A stretch of 64,000 nucleotides of DNA, taken from assembly GCF_000299935.1 (NCBI RefSeq), contig NZ_AMRL01000001.1, forward strand, positions 359,232-423,231. Reading direction: 5' to 3'. This stretch comes from Oceanibaculum indicum P24 (lineage in GTDB: Bacteria; Pseudomonadota; Alphaproteobacteria; Oceanibaculales; Oceanibaculaceae). The notes beneath the pieces were generated by a model. It ran no database searches and was not told the DNA's origin. It saw nothing but the letters and a program-made list of their open reading frames with translations. Positions 34,060 to 43,273 of this stretch are shown here, piece by piece (the first letter of the stretch is position 1; every line of letters begins with the position of its first letter). The translations under genes and the position numbers were made by a program.

Positions 34060-34325
34060 ACAGCGCCGTGGTCAGTTCAGGGCGTATGTTCAAGCAAAGC
34101 ATCGGCGTGCCGCCCCGAGTTTACCTGACGCGGCTGAGAGTGGAGAAGGCCTGAGAGCTCCTGGAACTGACCGACATGCCGATCACGGAGATCGCGCAGG
34201 AGGTGGGATATTCATCGAACCAGGTCCTCGCCCGTGTGTTCGCCAAGCATCAGCAAATGAGCCCATCCGACTATCGTCGGGCCGTGCGCGATCCGGTGCG
34301 TTCGATCACGCTGCAATGGCTGTAA
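34060..34325 (+). pseudogene. AraC-family regulator remnant with in-frame TGA
   Basis: A forward frame encodes an AraC DNA-binding region: FKQSIGVPPRVYLTRLRVEKA, then a TGA at 34152-34154, then in the same frame ELLELTDMPITEIAQEVGYS, SNQVLARVFAKHQQMSPSDY and an end at 34325. The stop stands where family members usually have arginine (CGA to TGA would explain it). The N-terminal sensor domain is not recognisable upstream. It is a dead gene next to the aldehyde dehydrogenase operon it may once have regulated. Confidence 0.75.
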
Positions 34326-34340
34326 AGCGTGAATCCGGCC

Positions 34341-35045
34341 CTAGCGCGTCAGTCGCGACAGCCAGCCGGTCAGCACGGCGGCCCCGGCCTGCTCGAGACC
34401 GGCGGCATATCGGCGCGTATCCTGACGCAGCACTTCGGGGCTGATACCGGCGGTGGCGAGTTCGCTCGCATGGCCCAGAAGCCAGTGCTCGAACCGTGCG
34501 CCAAGAACTTCCGGATGAAACTGGAGACCGAGGATATTCGGTCCGCGCGAGAATGCCTGGTTTGCGCAAAGGGGAGTGGAAGCGAGCACGGTGGTGCCCG
34601 CCGGCAGGTCGAAGGTGTCGCCATGCCAGTGCAGCACGGGAATATCATCCAGCGCGGCGAGAGGATTGGGCGTTGCCATGTCCGACAGATCGAGCGCCGA
34701 CCAGCCGATCTCCCTGGCCGGCCCCGGATAGACGCGCGCGCCGAGGGCGGCCGCCATCAACTGTGCGCCGAGGCATATGCCAAGCGTCGGCCGGTCGGCC
34801 GCGAGCCGCGCCCGCAACAATTGTATCTCGTCGGTGACGACCGGATAGGCTTCGTGATCATAGACGCCGATCGGACCGCCGAGGACCACCAGGAGATCGG
34901 CGCCGAGAGGATCGAGCGTCGCCGGGCTGCGTTCAGCCACGTCGATATAGTCGATGTCGTAGCCGGCCTCCTGCATGGGGCGCGCGAAGCTGCCGAGATC
35001 CTCGAAGCCGATATGGCGAATCGCCTGCACTGTCCTGCGTGTCAT
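34341..35045 (-). CDS. Class I glutamine amidotransferase (GMP-synthase-like domain)
   Basis: A 234-residue stand-alone amidotransferase. The nucleophile is in GICLGAQLMAAALGA, the catalytic His in LQFHPEV, followed by an acidic partner. ATG 35045 has GAGG 6 bases upstream; an alternative ATG at 35057 overlaps the preceding stop. Such YLR126C/PuuD-like proteins hydrolyse glutamine or gamma-glutamyl amides. It is coupled to a homoserine dehydrogenase gene, so a role in amino-acid or amide metabolism is likely. Confidence 0.88.
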   Translation of the reverse strand: MTRRTVQAIRHIGFEDLGSFARPMQEAGYDIDYIDVAERSPATLDPLGADLLVVLGGPIGVYDHEAYPVVTDEIQLLRARLAADRPTLGICLGAQLMAAALGARVYPGPAREIGWSALDLSDMATPNPLAALDDIPVLHWHGDTFDLPAGTTVLASTPLCANQAFSRGPNILGLQFHPEVLGARFEHWLLGHASELATAGISPEVLRQDTRRYAAGLEQAGAAVLTGWLSRLTR

Positions 35046-35053
35046 GACCTTCC

Positions 35054-36079
35054 TCATGAACCGGCAGTTGCCCGCGCCGCTCTCGCCGTCAGGATATGTT
35101 CGAGATCCTTCAGCGCGGCCGCCGCGGTGGCGAGAGGCTCCGTTCCGGACCCGATCGCGATCGTCTCGCCCATCGCGTCCGTGGTAATCCGGATCGCCTT
35201 GTTCTTTCCCGACACCTGTGCAAGCGGATCGCTCAACGGGTAGGTTCGTACGCCGACGGCTGCCCGTATTGCGCCGCCCGTCCGGATGAGGCTTCCGACC
35301 AGTTTGGGAACGCGCTGTTCCTTCCGCCACGCCTCGATTTGTTGCTCCGTGATCGACTGAATGCCATCGACGACGAGATCATCCATCGTCAGCCCCGCAT
35401 CGAGGCCGAAATTGGCGATGAGGATGAGCTTGCTGGCGGTGTCCCAGCCCTCGGTGTCATTGCGCGGGTCGGCTTCGGCGAACCCGCCCGCCTGCGCGCG
35501 TCCCAGCGCCTCGTCGAAGCCGAGATTCTGGGTCGTCATCGCGTCGAGCAGGTAATTGGTGGTCGCGTTCAGAATGCCCTCCACTTCGAGGACCTCGCAG
35601 CCTTTCAGGCTGTGCTCGATAAGGTCGAGCGTCGGTAGCGCGGCGGCAGCCGCGCCGCTGAGTTTCAGCAGCGCCCCCGAGGAACGCGCCATGGCCCGCA
35701 GTGACGGTCCGCTGTGGACCAGCGCGCCCTTCGATATGACGATGGTGTCGCGCCCCGACGACAGGGAGGAACGAATATAGGCAAGGCCGGGGCCGCCGGT
35801 GCGAAAATCGCTCGGCCCCGCCTCGATGAGAATGTCGGCGCCGCTCGCCTCGATGAATTCCGGACCCGACAGGCCCGGTTCGAGCGCGTCCAGGCGGCCG
35901 GTTTCGAGACCGTCGGCATCGGCCAGACCGGATCGCGACCCGCAGACGGCCACAAGGCGAATGTCGGTTCCATAGACCCGCCGGTAGCGATCGCGGCGGC
36001 TCAGAAGAAGATTGGCCGTTGCGCGGCCCACCCCGCCAAAACCCGCAATCGCAACCCTGACGACATTCATAACTTCCAT
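35054..36079 (-). CDS. Homoserine dehydrogenase (short form, no ACT domain)
   Basis: A 341-residue NAD(P)-dependent dehydrogenase. The dinucleotide motif VAIAGFGGVGRATANLL is at the N-terminus, the family segments GILNATTNYLLDAM and GGFAEADPRNDTEGWDTASK (catalytic lysine region) in the middle. It lacks the C-terminal ACT domain of the threonine-inhibited biosynthetic enzyme, so it is likely a specialised copy, not feedback-regulated. GGAG stands 5 bases before the ATG. It leads a two-gene leftward unit with the amidotransferase. Confidence 0.9.
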   Translation of the reverse strand: MEVMNVVRVAIAGFGGVGRATANLLLSRRDRYRRVYGTDIRLVAVCGSRSGLADADGLETGRLDALEPGLSGPEFIEASGADILIEAGPSDFRTGGPGLAYIRSSLSSGRDTIVISKGALVHSGPSLRAMARSSGALLKLSGAAAAALPTLDLIEHSLKGCEVLEVEGILNATTNYLLDAMTTQNLGFDEALGRAQAGGFAEADPRNDTEGWDTASKLILIANFGLDAGLTMDDLVVDGIQSITEQQIEAWRKEQRVPKLVGSLIRTGGAIRAAVGVRTYPLSDPLAQVSGKNKAIRITTDAMGETIAIGSGTEPLATAAAALKDLEHILTARAARATAGS

Positions 36080-36221
36080 GCCTTCTCCAAATCCGCACTA
36101 TGCTTTAGTGAAGACGCTTTTCAGCCTTTCCTCAAAGAAAATCCGGCTGCCTTGCCCGCGCGCAACGGCGGGCAAGACATGCGCGGAGGCAAGGCAACCG
36201 CCCACTTTCGGCGACGGAGCA

Positions 36222-36608
36222 TCAGGCGCGGATGAAGGCCAGCATATCCGGGTTCACCACGTCGGGATGCGTGGTGAACAGGCCATGAGAAAGCCCGGGA
36301 TAGGTCTTCAGCGTGCCATCCCTGACGAGCTTGATTGCCTTGTGAGCCGAGTTCTCGATGGGCACGATCTGGTCACCCTCTCCGTGAATGATCAGCACGG
36401 GAATGGTGAGCGCCTTCAGATCCTCCGTAAAGTCGGTCTCAGAAAACACTTCGATGCAGTCATAGTGCGCCTTTGCGCCGCCGCTCATGCCCTGACGCCA
36501 CCAATTGTCAATCAGGCCCTGGCTGACTTGAGCACCCTCCCGGTTGAAGCCATAGAACGGTCCGCTCGGCACATCGCGATAAAATTGCGGACGGTTTGCC
36601 GCCAGGGC
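36222..36608 (-). pseudogene. C-terminal fragment of an alpha/beta hydrolase (arylesterase/chloroperoxidase type)
   Basis: About 129 residues match the C-terminal half of non-haem chloroperoxidase-like hydrolases: NRPQFYRDVPSGPFYGFNRE, SQGLIDNWWRQGM, VLIIHGEGDQIVPI (catalytic Asp) and GLSHGLF (catalytic His). The N-terminal half with the oxyanion hole and nucleophile serine is missing; upstream residues to 36764 are unrelated. Truncated and presumably inactive. Confidence 0.75.
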
Positions 36609-36868
36609 GTAATTTCTGCCCCAGGGGAGCCTGCTGCCCTGTTCAAGCCCCGATCCGGAATGCAGTCTTTCGGTACGCGTTACCCGCCAGGCTGACGCTG
36701 CTGCTCGAACCAGCTTTTGGCGACAAATCTGTCGATAATTCTTTGCCCGAGGTGACCCGTCCAATCGTGATGATGTATGGGTACAGGTGAAGCATTGCGA
36801 TGTCGAAGTCCAATAGCGCGCGTTCGGAATTTTTGCTTACGCCGCTAGAACCTGAAACGGAGAGCCGC

Positions 36869-37459
36869 ATGCCGAGCAAAATCCTCATCCTGTATGGGTC
36901 GTACCGCCGCGACCGGACCGGTATACGCTTCGCGACATATCTGGTGCGTCGTTTCGAGGAACGCGGGGACATGGCCATTTTGGTGGACGCCAAGTCAGTG
37001 GGGCTACCGATCCTTGACCGCATGTATAAAGAGTACCCGCCCGGCGAAGCGCCCGCGGCGATGGAGGCACTGGCGCAAGATATCCGCAGTGCGGACGCAT
37101 TTGTGTTCGTGACGGGGGAATATAACTGGGGGGTTCAGCCAGGCCTCAAAAACCTCACCGATCATTTTCTTGAGGAGTGGTTCTGGCGACCGGCTGCAAT
37201 CGTCAGCTACTCTGCCGGACGGTTGGCCGGGGTACGCGGCAATCTCGCGTGGCACGGAACTCTGTCCGAAATGGGCATGGTCGTTATCTCAAGCACGCTT
37301 ACAGCGGGGCCCATCTCCGATGTGCTGGACGAAACGGGACAGCCGGTGGGCAAGGGCGGCGAAGCGCTCGAACGGTCATTCTCCCGTTTTGCTGAGGATC
37401 TCGCATGGTGGACAACTGCGGCCAAGAATCAGCGTGCGCTGTCGCCACCGCCGTACTAG
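36869..37459 (+). CDS. NADPH-dependent FMN reductase family protein
   Basis: A 196-residue flavodoxin-fold protein (KILILYGSYRRDRTGIRFA, then FVTGEYNWGVQPGLKNLTDH, the FMN-binding loop). ATG 36869 has GGAGAG 4 bases upstream and starts directly at the fold; ATG 36800 in the same frame would add 23 residues and cannot be excluded. It reduces flavins, quinones or azo compounds in the cytoplasm. Lower GC than its surroundings. No partner gene. Confidence 0.85.
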   Translation: MPSKILILYGSYRRDRTGIRFATYLVRRFEERGDMAILVDAKSVGLPILDRMYKEYPPGEAPAAMEALAQDIRSADAFVFVTGEYNWGVQPGLKNLTDHFLEEWFWRPAAIVSYSAGRLAGVRGNLAWHGTLSEMGMVVISSTLTAGPISDVLDETGQPVGKGGEALERSFSRFAEDLAWWTTAAKNQRALSPPPY

Positions 37460-37556
37460 GCGCACGGGCGTTAGTCAGATCGATTCCACCGGCTGTCAGC
37501 CTGCTTACCTGCCCGCTGCTAAGCGCCAAACTCCAGACACGACTACACCGACAAGC

Positions 37557-37600
37557 TATTGACTTAGCGGCGTTTTATTTTGTTTCGAGGGCATAAAACC
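37557..37600 (+). repeat. Att-like element, copy 1 of an imperfect direct repeat
   Basis: The stretch GACTTAGCGGCGTTTTATTT followed by TGTTTCGAGGGC resembles, in the same orientation, the sequence at 63837-63870 (GACTTATTGGCGTTTATTTT then GGTTTTGGGGGC). Sequences of this kind follow tRNA 3' ends at integration sites. It marks the junction between the mosaic region and the metal-uptake island. Confidence 0.4.
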
Positions 37601-37678
37601 ACCAAGAATTGCGACAAGGTAGTAGCGGGCTAGTCAGGAACAAGAAGCGTAGGAGCCCTCCACCGCCCTGGCCTGCAC

Positions 37679-38479
37679 CTAACTTGCAATTTCATGCCGC
37701 AGGACAGAGAGCGGTCGCAGCAGCTGCACTGTGATGCCGCCGTCCGGGCGGGCGGTCACCTCTGTCTCGACATGGAATACCTGCGCCAGATTGTCCGGTG
37801 TGAGAACCTCCGCCGGCGTGCCGGCCGCCACGATCCGCCCGCCCGACAACAGCGCCAGACGGTCGCAATAGCGCGCCGCCAGGTCGATATCGTGCAGGGC
37901 CGCAATGGCGACGCCACCAGACTGCCCGACATGGGCGCGCACGATATCCAGCACCACCATGCGCCAGTGCAGATCGAGCGCCGAGGTCGGCTCGTCCAGC
38001 AGCAGCAACGCCGGATCGCGGATCAGTGCCAGGGCGAGACCGACCAGCTGTCGCTTGCCGCCGGACAGGGTGCTGAGCGGCGACAGCGCCACTGCGCTCA
38101 ACCCCAGCCCATCGAACAGCGCCTCGATCCGCGCCGAAAGCTCCGCGTTCGACAGGTCGAGCCCCAGCGCCCGCGCCGTACTCCACACCAGTTCGGTCGG
38201 CAGCAGGGCGGAAGGCGAAGGTGGCGATTGCGGCATCGCCGCCACCTTGTCGCGCCAGGCCCGATGGCTGTGCTCGCGCTGCGCAACGCCATCCAGCGCG
38301 ATATGCCCCTCTGCCCGCATCTCCCGCGACAGGCAGCGCATCAGCGTCGATTTGCCCGACGCGTTCGGCCCCAGCAGCCCCAGCACCTGGCCCGCTGCAA
38401 GATCGGGCAGCGATACATCGCACAGCACCGGCGTGCGGCCATAGCGGGCGGAAACGCCCTGCGCCTGGAACCGGGTCAC
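37679..38479 (-). CDS. Iron-siderophore-type ABC transporter ATP-binding protein (FecE/FepC-like)
   Basis: A 266-residue ATPase with Walker A GPNASGKST, signature LSGGKRQLVGLALAL, Walker B LLLLDEPTSALD and switch His ALHDIDLAA. It overlaps the permease stop by ATGA (38476-38479) and ends the leftward receptor-permease-ATPase operon. Works with the FecCD-like permease homodimer to import ferric siderophores, haem or cobalamin. Confidence 0.94.
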   Translation of the reverse strand: MTRFQAQGVSARYGRTPVLCDVSLPDLAAGQVLGLLGPNASGKSTLMRCLSREMRAEGHIALDGVAQREHSHRAWRDKVAAMPQSPPSPSALLPTELVWSTARALGLDLSNAELSARIEALFDGLGLSAVALSPLSTLSGGKRQLVGLALALIRDPALLLLDEPTSALDLHWRMVVLDIVRAHVGQSGGVAIAALHDIDLAARYCDRLALLSGGRIVAAGTPAEVLTPDNLAQVFHVETEVTARPDGGITVQLLRPLSVLRHEIAS

Positions 38480-39525
38480 GCGCGCCTCCCCCGGCTGAAC
38501 AGCAGGCTGAGCAGCACCGGCACGCCAATCACCGCCGTGATGATGCCGACCGGCACGATAACGCCGGGGATCAGCGTCTTGGTGAGGATGGAGGAGACGG
38601 AGAGCAGCAGGGCACCCGCCAGCACCGCCCCCGGCACCAGCAGCCGGTGGTCCTCACCCAGCAGCAGACGAGCGATATGCGGGCCGACGAGACCAATGAA
38701 GGCGATGGTGCCGACGAAGCACACCGCGAAGGCGGTCAGCACCGAGGCGCGCAGGATCACCCAGAGGCGCAATCGCATGACATCCACGCCCAGGCTGCGG
38801 GCATGTGCCTCGCCGCCGCGCAGCAGCGTCAGCACCCAGACGTCACGCAGGCTGAAGGGCAACATGAACAGCACGACGGCACTGACGATCCATACCTCGG
38901 TCCAGCCGGCCTTGGTCAGGTTGCCGATGGTCCAGAACACCACCTGCTGCACCGCATCCGCCTCCGCGATGTAGTGCAGCGCGCCGGTCAGCGCGTTGGC
39001 GAGAAACACCAGCGCGATGCCGAACAGGATCACCGTCTCGCGCGCCCCGCCGGAAAACCGGATCACCAGCAGGATCAGCCCGCCCGCCGCCAGCGCGAAC
39101 AGCAGGGCCAGCGCCGGCAGGATCGCCGCCGGCGAGACAATCGGCAGCGCCGGCGCCAGCACGATGGCGACTCCCGCGCCCAGCATGGCCGATGAGGAGA
39201 TGCCCAGGGTGAAGGGGCTGGCCATCGGGTTGTCGAGCACGGTCTGGGTCTCGACGCCGGCCAGGCTGAGGGAAGCCCCCACCGCCAGCGCGATCAACGC
39301 GTCGGGCAGGCGTACGTCCCACAGGATGATGCGGTGGCGCAGTTCCAGACTGTCCGGATCGAACAGCCCAAGCAGGATGTCGCCCACGCCGAGGGATGCC
39401 GGGCCAGCCATCAGATCGAGGCCGAGTGACAGCACCAGCCCCACGGCCAGCACCAGCAGCAGTGCCTGGCGCCGCCTTGCGATCCGGCTGAAGCGCGCCT
39501 GCAGCGACAAAGCCGCCTCACCCAT
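38476..39525 (-). CDS. FecCD-family ABC permease
   Basis: A 349-residue permease. ATG 39525 overlaps the binding-protein stop by 8 bases. The family segments SLAGVETQTVLDNPMASPFTLGISSSA and VGTIAFIGLVGPHIARLLLGEDHR are conserved (GPHIAR is the ATPase-coupling loop). About ten membrane segments. Longer starts lie inside the receptor gene and are rejected. Confidence 0.94.
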   Translation of the reverse strand: MGEAALSLQARFSRIARRRQALLLVLAVGLVLSLGLDLMAGPASLGVGDILLGLFDPDSLELRHRIILWDVRLPDALIALAVGASLSLAGVETQTVLDNPMASPFTLGISSSAMLGAGVAIVLAPALPIVSPAAILPALALLFALAAGGLILLVIRFSGGARETVILFGIALVFLANALTGALHYIAEADAVQQVVFWTIGNLTKAGWTEVWIVSAVVLFMLPFSLRDVWVLTLLRGGEAHARSLGVDVMRLRLWVILRASVLTAFAVCFVGTIAFIGLVGPHIARLLLGEDHRLLVPGAVLAGALLLSVSSILTKTLIPGVIVPVGIITAVIGVPVLLSLLFSRGRRA

Positions 39526-40636
39526 GCGGGACCGTTGCGAAATAGGTGCCGCGCAGGGTGAAGGGCAGATAGCGGCGGTAGATTTCCGCCAGTGTCTCCT
39601 GCGGATCGGTATCGGCGAAGATTTCCGGGTGGATCCAGCGGGCGAAGGCTTCGACCGCCGCGATATTGAAGGGCGAGTTGTAGAAATTGTGCCACAGGCT
39701 GTGCGCCCTGCCCTGCCGCACCGCATCCATCGCCGCGAAACTGGGCTGGTCGAGATAGCGCTTCAGGCTCTCAACCGCCATCTCCGGCGTCACATCGGCA
39801 CCCAGCGCTACCGGTGTCTTGCCCGCATGGTGATCCGCCGCCGTGCCGGAGGCAGTGCCGATCCACACATCCGGATTCTCGGCCAGCAGGAATTCCTCCG
39901 TGTGTTGTGCGACGGGCCCCGGCGCTACCGCGTCGGCGATGTTCAGGCCGCCGGCCAGCCCGACAAATGGCCCCAGCATGCCGTCCGCCATGCCCCAACA
40001 GCAGGGGAAGCGGCCGGGATGTGCCTGCACGAACACACGCGGCCTGGTGGCTACGGCGGCGATGCGCTGGCGGATGCGGTCCAGCCTGTCGCGGTAGAAG
40101 CTGATATAGTCAGCGGCGCGGTCTTCCGCCCCGAGCACGCGTCCGAGCAGTTCCACCGATGGCAGGGTGTTGTTCAGCGGGTCCATCCGGAAATCGATGA
40201 AGAGGATGCTGGTGCCCGATGCCTCCAACTGGCGCAGCAATTCCGCGTTCTTCGTGCCGGGCCCATGGTCGCCCAGCCCGAAAATCGCCAGCTGCGGGCG
40301 CAGATCGATGATCTTCTCGACCGACACGCTTTCCGCACTGGTTCCGCCAAACAGCGCAATGTCGCGGGCCTGCGGGAATTTCTCGTACAGCTGTTCCTGC
40401 AGCGCCGGCTCTGTCAGCGCCAGCGGCGACATCATGCCAACCAGCCCGGCCACCGGATTGTCGGGACGCAGCAGCGCCAACAGCGGGATATAGCGTCCCT
40501 CGCTGATGACGAAGCGTTCGACCGGCGTCTGGATCGTGACCGTGCGGCCGGCGAGATCGGTCACTTCCAGCGGCGCAGCCCGTACAGGCGTCACAGCCAG
40601 CAGAAACAATCCCAACCAGGCCAGCAGCTTCAACAT
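39518..40636 (-). CDS. Periplasmic iron-siderophore-type binding protein (FecB/FepB family)
   Basis: A 372-residue receptor with signal peptide (MLKLLAWLGLFLLAVTPVRA-AP). ATG 40636 has GGAGAG 6 bases upstream. The TroA-like fold begins VTDLAGRTVTIQTPVERFV, and SPFNIAAVEAFARWIHPEIF is typical of ferric-siderophore receptors of the FecB/HmuT group. A Fur-like site lies about 70 bases upstream of the start. Confidence 0.92.
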   Translation of the reverse strand: MLKLLAWLGLFLLAVTPVRAAPLEVTDLAGRTVTIQTPVERFVISEGRYIPLLALLRPDNPVAGLVGMMSPLALTEPALQEQLYEKFPQARDIALFGGTSAESVSVEKIIDLRPQLAIFGLGDHGPGTKNAELLRQLEASGTSILFIDFRMDPLNNTLPSVELLGRVLGAEDRAADYISFYRDRLDRIRQRIAAVATRPRVFVQAHPGRFPCCWGMADGMLGPFVGLAGGLNIADAVAPGPVAQHTEEFLLAENPDVWIGTASGTAADHHAGKTPVALGADVTPEMAVESLKRYLDQPSFAAMDAVRQGRAHSLWHNFYNSPFNIAAVEAFARWIHPEIFADTDPQETLAEIYRRYLPFTLRGTYFATVPHG

Positions 40637-40704
40637 TGCGGTCTCTCCAATCCGTTTCGGGCCAGATGTCTTCCGGGCAAGGGCAGCGCCGTTTGCCCAC
40701 AATC

Positions 40705-40723
40705 GATAATAATTCTTACTCGC
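40705..40723. promoter_or_regulatory. Fur-box-like site upstream of FecBCDE operon
   Basis: GATAATAATTCTTACTCGC matches the classical 19-base Fur consensus at about 12 positions, including the whole first GATAAT hexamer. It lies in the 134-base gap before the binding-protein gene. Confidence 0.6.
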
Positions 40724-40770
40724 GATCATTTAGGGAGCAATAGCTGAAACGGAATGGCTGGCCCTGCGTC

Positions 40771-41058
40771 TCAGGATGCGTCTGTCCAGGTGAGGGTCGG
40801 CTTTTCCCGCCAGGCGAAGCGGACCAGGTGGTCCTCGACCACCGCCTTCACCCGGCCAAGGCCGGCCTCGTCCTGCCCCTCGCAGCGCAAGGCGAGAGCC
40901 CCGTCCTCGGCGGTCATCCGGCACACCCCCCAGGGGAAGTCGGCACGGCCCTTCGTGGCGTCATACTCGACGGTGATCTTGTGCGCGAAATGCTTGCAAA
41001 GCTGAGCGATATACTTGCTCGCGGACGCCGTTTCCACACGGCATTCGGCAATCATCAT
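40771..41058 (-). CDS. DUF2218 family protein
   Basis: A 95-residue protein (IAECRVETASASKYIAQLCK, then KHFAHKITVEYD, ending in a FAWREKPTLTW segment) matching DUF2218, a small family often encoded in siderophore and TonB-receptor operons; function unknown. ATG 41058 has GGAG 9 bases upstream. It begins 84 bases after the TonB-dependent receptor stop and is probably cotranscribed with it. Confidence 0.85.
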   Translation of the reverse strand: MMIAECRVETASASKYIAQLCKHFAHKITVEYDATKGRADFPWGVCRMTAEDGALALRCEGQDEAGLGRVKAVVEDHLVRFAWREKPTLTWTDAS

Positions 41059-41142
41059 GGTCTCGGTCTCCGGTCTTGTCGGGTGCCTGGACATATCGTT
41101 GGAGGCAGGCGGCGGCAGGGGATCGCGCCGCCGCCTTTCCGG

Positions 41143-43143
41143 TCAGAACTTCAGCACAGAGGAGATCAGCAAGGATCGTCCCGGCGAATAGACCGGCGTC
41201 ACCCTGGCGGTCTCGGCATAGGTGCCGCGGCTGTAGTAATCCTCGTCGAACAGATTGTTCGCCTCGACACGCAGGCTCCAGTTCGGCACCAGATGATCGG
41301 GCCGCCACTCAGCGTAAAGGTTCACCACCTCATAGGCTTCGATCGGACGATAGCCATTGTCGGTCAGCGCCTGGTCTTCGATCTCGAAGGCGATCTCCGA
41401 GCTGCCGCCCACCGTCAGCGCGATATCGGTGAAGGTGTAATAGGCATTCAGGGTCAGGATGTCGCCAACCGGCACGCCATTGTTATAGTCGCCATACAGG
41501 GCCATCCGGTCGCCATACTCGATATCGGTATGGGAGTATTTCGCCCCGACGAAGGCATTCTGCCAGCGATAGCCGGCGGCGAGGTCGAAGCCGCGCGTCT
41601 CCAGATCCTTGCCATTGATGCGCGTGGAGGTGGCGAAGTCGTAATCGACCGGGTTCTCGACCAGCGTGCGGAACAGCGTGCCTTCCAGCTGCAGCCCGCC
41701 CTGGCGGTAGCGCAGGCCGGCCTTGATGTTGTGTGCCGTTGCCGGGTCCAGATCGGCGGCATAGCGATAGTCGCCAGCGTGGAACAGTGCGGTTTCCGCC
41801 AGCTCGATACCGCCCCAATTATAGCTGTAGCCGCCGAACGCCGTGACATGGTCGGTCAGTGCATATTCCGCCGAGACATTCGGGCTCAGCCCGCCATTGT
41901 CGAAGCTCTGGCCGTCCACCGCATCGTAGCTCTGATAGTCGGCGCGGATGCCGGTGGAGATGCTGAGGCGCGGCGTCGGTTTCAGGCGGAACTGTGCGAA
42001 GGCACCGACATTGCCCACCTCCTCCTCGGCATTGGTGGCGAAATGGAAACGCTCGACAAACACCTCGTCGCGGTAAAAATCGACGCCGACCGTCAGGTCG
42101 CCATAGGGAATGGCGAAGCTGTTGGCCAGCTTGCCGCCGATGCTGTCGGTCTTGGAATTGAAGTCACCCGAGGCGCGCGTGTAGCCGTTCCGGTTCGGCC
42201 GCTCCAGCTCGTTCTGGTTGAAGTAGAGCATGATTTCCGGCGCGAACAGGTCGGTCGGCTGGGTCGTGGTGTAGCTGACCGTCGTCGTCCTGCGGGTCGC
42301 CTTGTTGTAATTCAGGTCATTATTCACGAAGCCCATGTTCGGGCGCAGCCGGCGCATACCCTCGTCCTGCATCAGTTCGCCGGACCATTCGATCCGGTGG
42401 CCCTTGTCGGATTCGTAGGCCAGCTTGGCAAGACCGGTCCACAGATCGTCGGCCGTGCCGGGTTCCGTCGCCCCCTTGCCATTCTCGTAGTCGCTGCCGT
42501 CGGCGCGGGTGCCGATGCCCATGATCTCGAAGCCCTGCGCCCTGGCATAGCCGGCACCGGTCGCGCGGACGGTCTCGCTGTTGGTGTCGTAGCTCAGGAT
42601 CGCGGTGCCACCCTTGCTCTGGCCCGGCAGCAGCATGTCGGCGACATCCTTGGTCTCGAAGCGCACCGATCCGCCCAGCGCGCCCGGCCCGCGATCAGCG
42701 GCGGAGACGCCGGCATCGACCTCCACGCTCTTCAGGAACATCGGGTCTAGGATGATGTTGCCATTGTGGTGCCAGACATTATTGCGATGCGCGGCGCCGT
42801 CGATGGTGACGTTCAGCTTCGCCTGGTCCAGGCCATGGGCGTAGAATTTCTGCGACGCCAGGCTGCCGCCCGCCACGGTAACCGCCGGATCTGCCTGGAA
42901 CAGTTCCTTTACGCTCTGCGGATTATCGCGCTCAATATCCTTCGCGGTGATGGTGATATCCGTCTCGATATCGCGAGCCTTGCGGCCCTCCACCTCGATC
43001 GGCGTCAGCTGCACCGCGCCGGGCTTGCTGTCCTGCGCGGCGGCGATGCCGCCCCCGGCAACCGACGCGATCACCGTCGTGGTCATAAGCAGCGCCCGCA
43101 AGTCGCTGCGAAGCGCGCGGCGCATTGTCACAGTCCGTGTCAT
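41143..43143 (-). CDS. TonB-dependent outer-membrane receptor (siderophore/haem type)
   Basis: A 666-residue receptor. A signal peptide ends near GIAAA-QD; a TonB-box-like stretch (QLTPIEVEG) precedes the plug domain (NPQSVKELFQADPAVTVAGG) and a 22-strand-type barrel that ends in the typical LISSVLKF with C-terminal Phe. Barrel motif VEANNLFDEDYYSRGTYAE is typical. Size and plug motif resemble haem/haemophore and CirA-like receptors. ATG 43143 is chosen over longer frames; ATG 43125 is a possible alternative. It is divergent from the AraC regulator across a Fur-like palindrome. Confidence 0.92.
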   Translation of the reverse strand: MTRTVTMRRALRSDLRALLMTTTVIASVAGGGIAAAQDSKPGAVQLTPIEVEGRKARDIETDITITAKDIERDNPQSVKELFQADPAVTVAGGSLASQKFYAHGLDQAKLNVTIDGAAHRNNVWHHNGNIILDPMFLKSVEVDAGVSAADRGPGALGGSVRFETKDVADMLLPGQSKGGTAILSYDTNSETVRATGAGYARAQGFEIMGIGTRADGSDYENGKGATEPGTADDLWTGLAKLAYESDKGHRIEWSGELMQDEGMRRLRPNMGFVNNDLNYNKATRRTTTVSYTTTQPTDLFAPEIMLYFNQNELERPNRNGYTRASGDFNSKTDSIGGKLANSFAIPYGDLTVGVDFYRDEVFVERFHFATNAEEEVGNVGAFAQFRLKPTPRLSISTGIRADYQSYDAVDGQSFDNGGLSPNVSAEYALTDHVTAFGGYSYNWGGIELAETALFHAGDYRYAADLDPATAHNIKAGLRYRQGGLQLEGTLFRTLVENPVDYDFATSTRINGKDLETRGFDLAAGYRWQNAFVGAKYSHTDIEYGDRMALYGDYNNGVPVGDILTLNAYYTFTDIALTVGGSSEIAFEIEDQALTDNGYRPIEAYEVVNLYAEWRPDHLVPNWSLRVEANNLFDEDYYSRGTYAETARVTPVYSPGRSLLISSVLKF

Positions 43144-43273
43144 CCTGGCATCCCCAATTTCGCGAAAGCTCCAAGCCGCCCGACAAAAGGCCGGAACAGG
43201 CAGACCGCCCGCGACACTGGCCCCTTCTGCCGTGTCCACAGGCATGCTCGACTTGCTTGATATCGCATGCTAG

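Noticed and set aside
41143..43143. BtuB and a cobalamin riboswitch upstream
   Set aside because: No conserved B12-box elements seen in the leader; Fur-like palindrome and PchR-like regulator favour iron.
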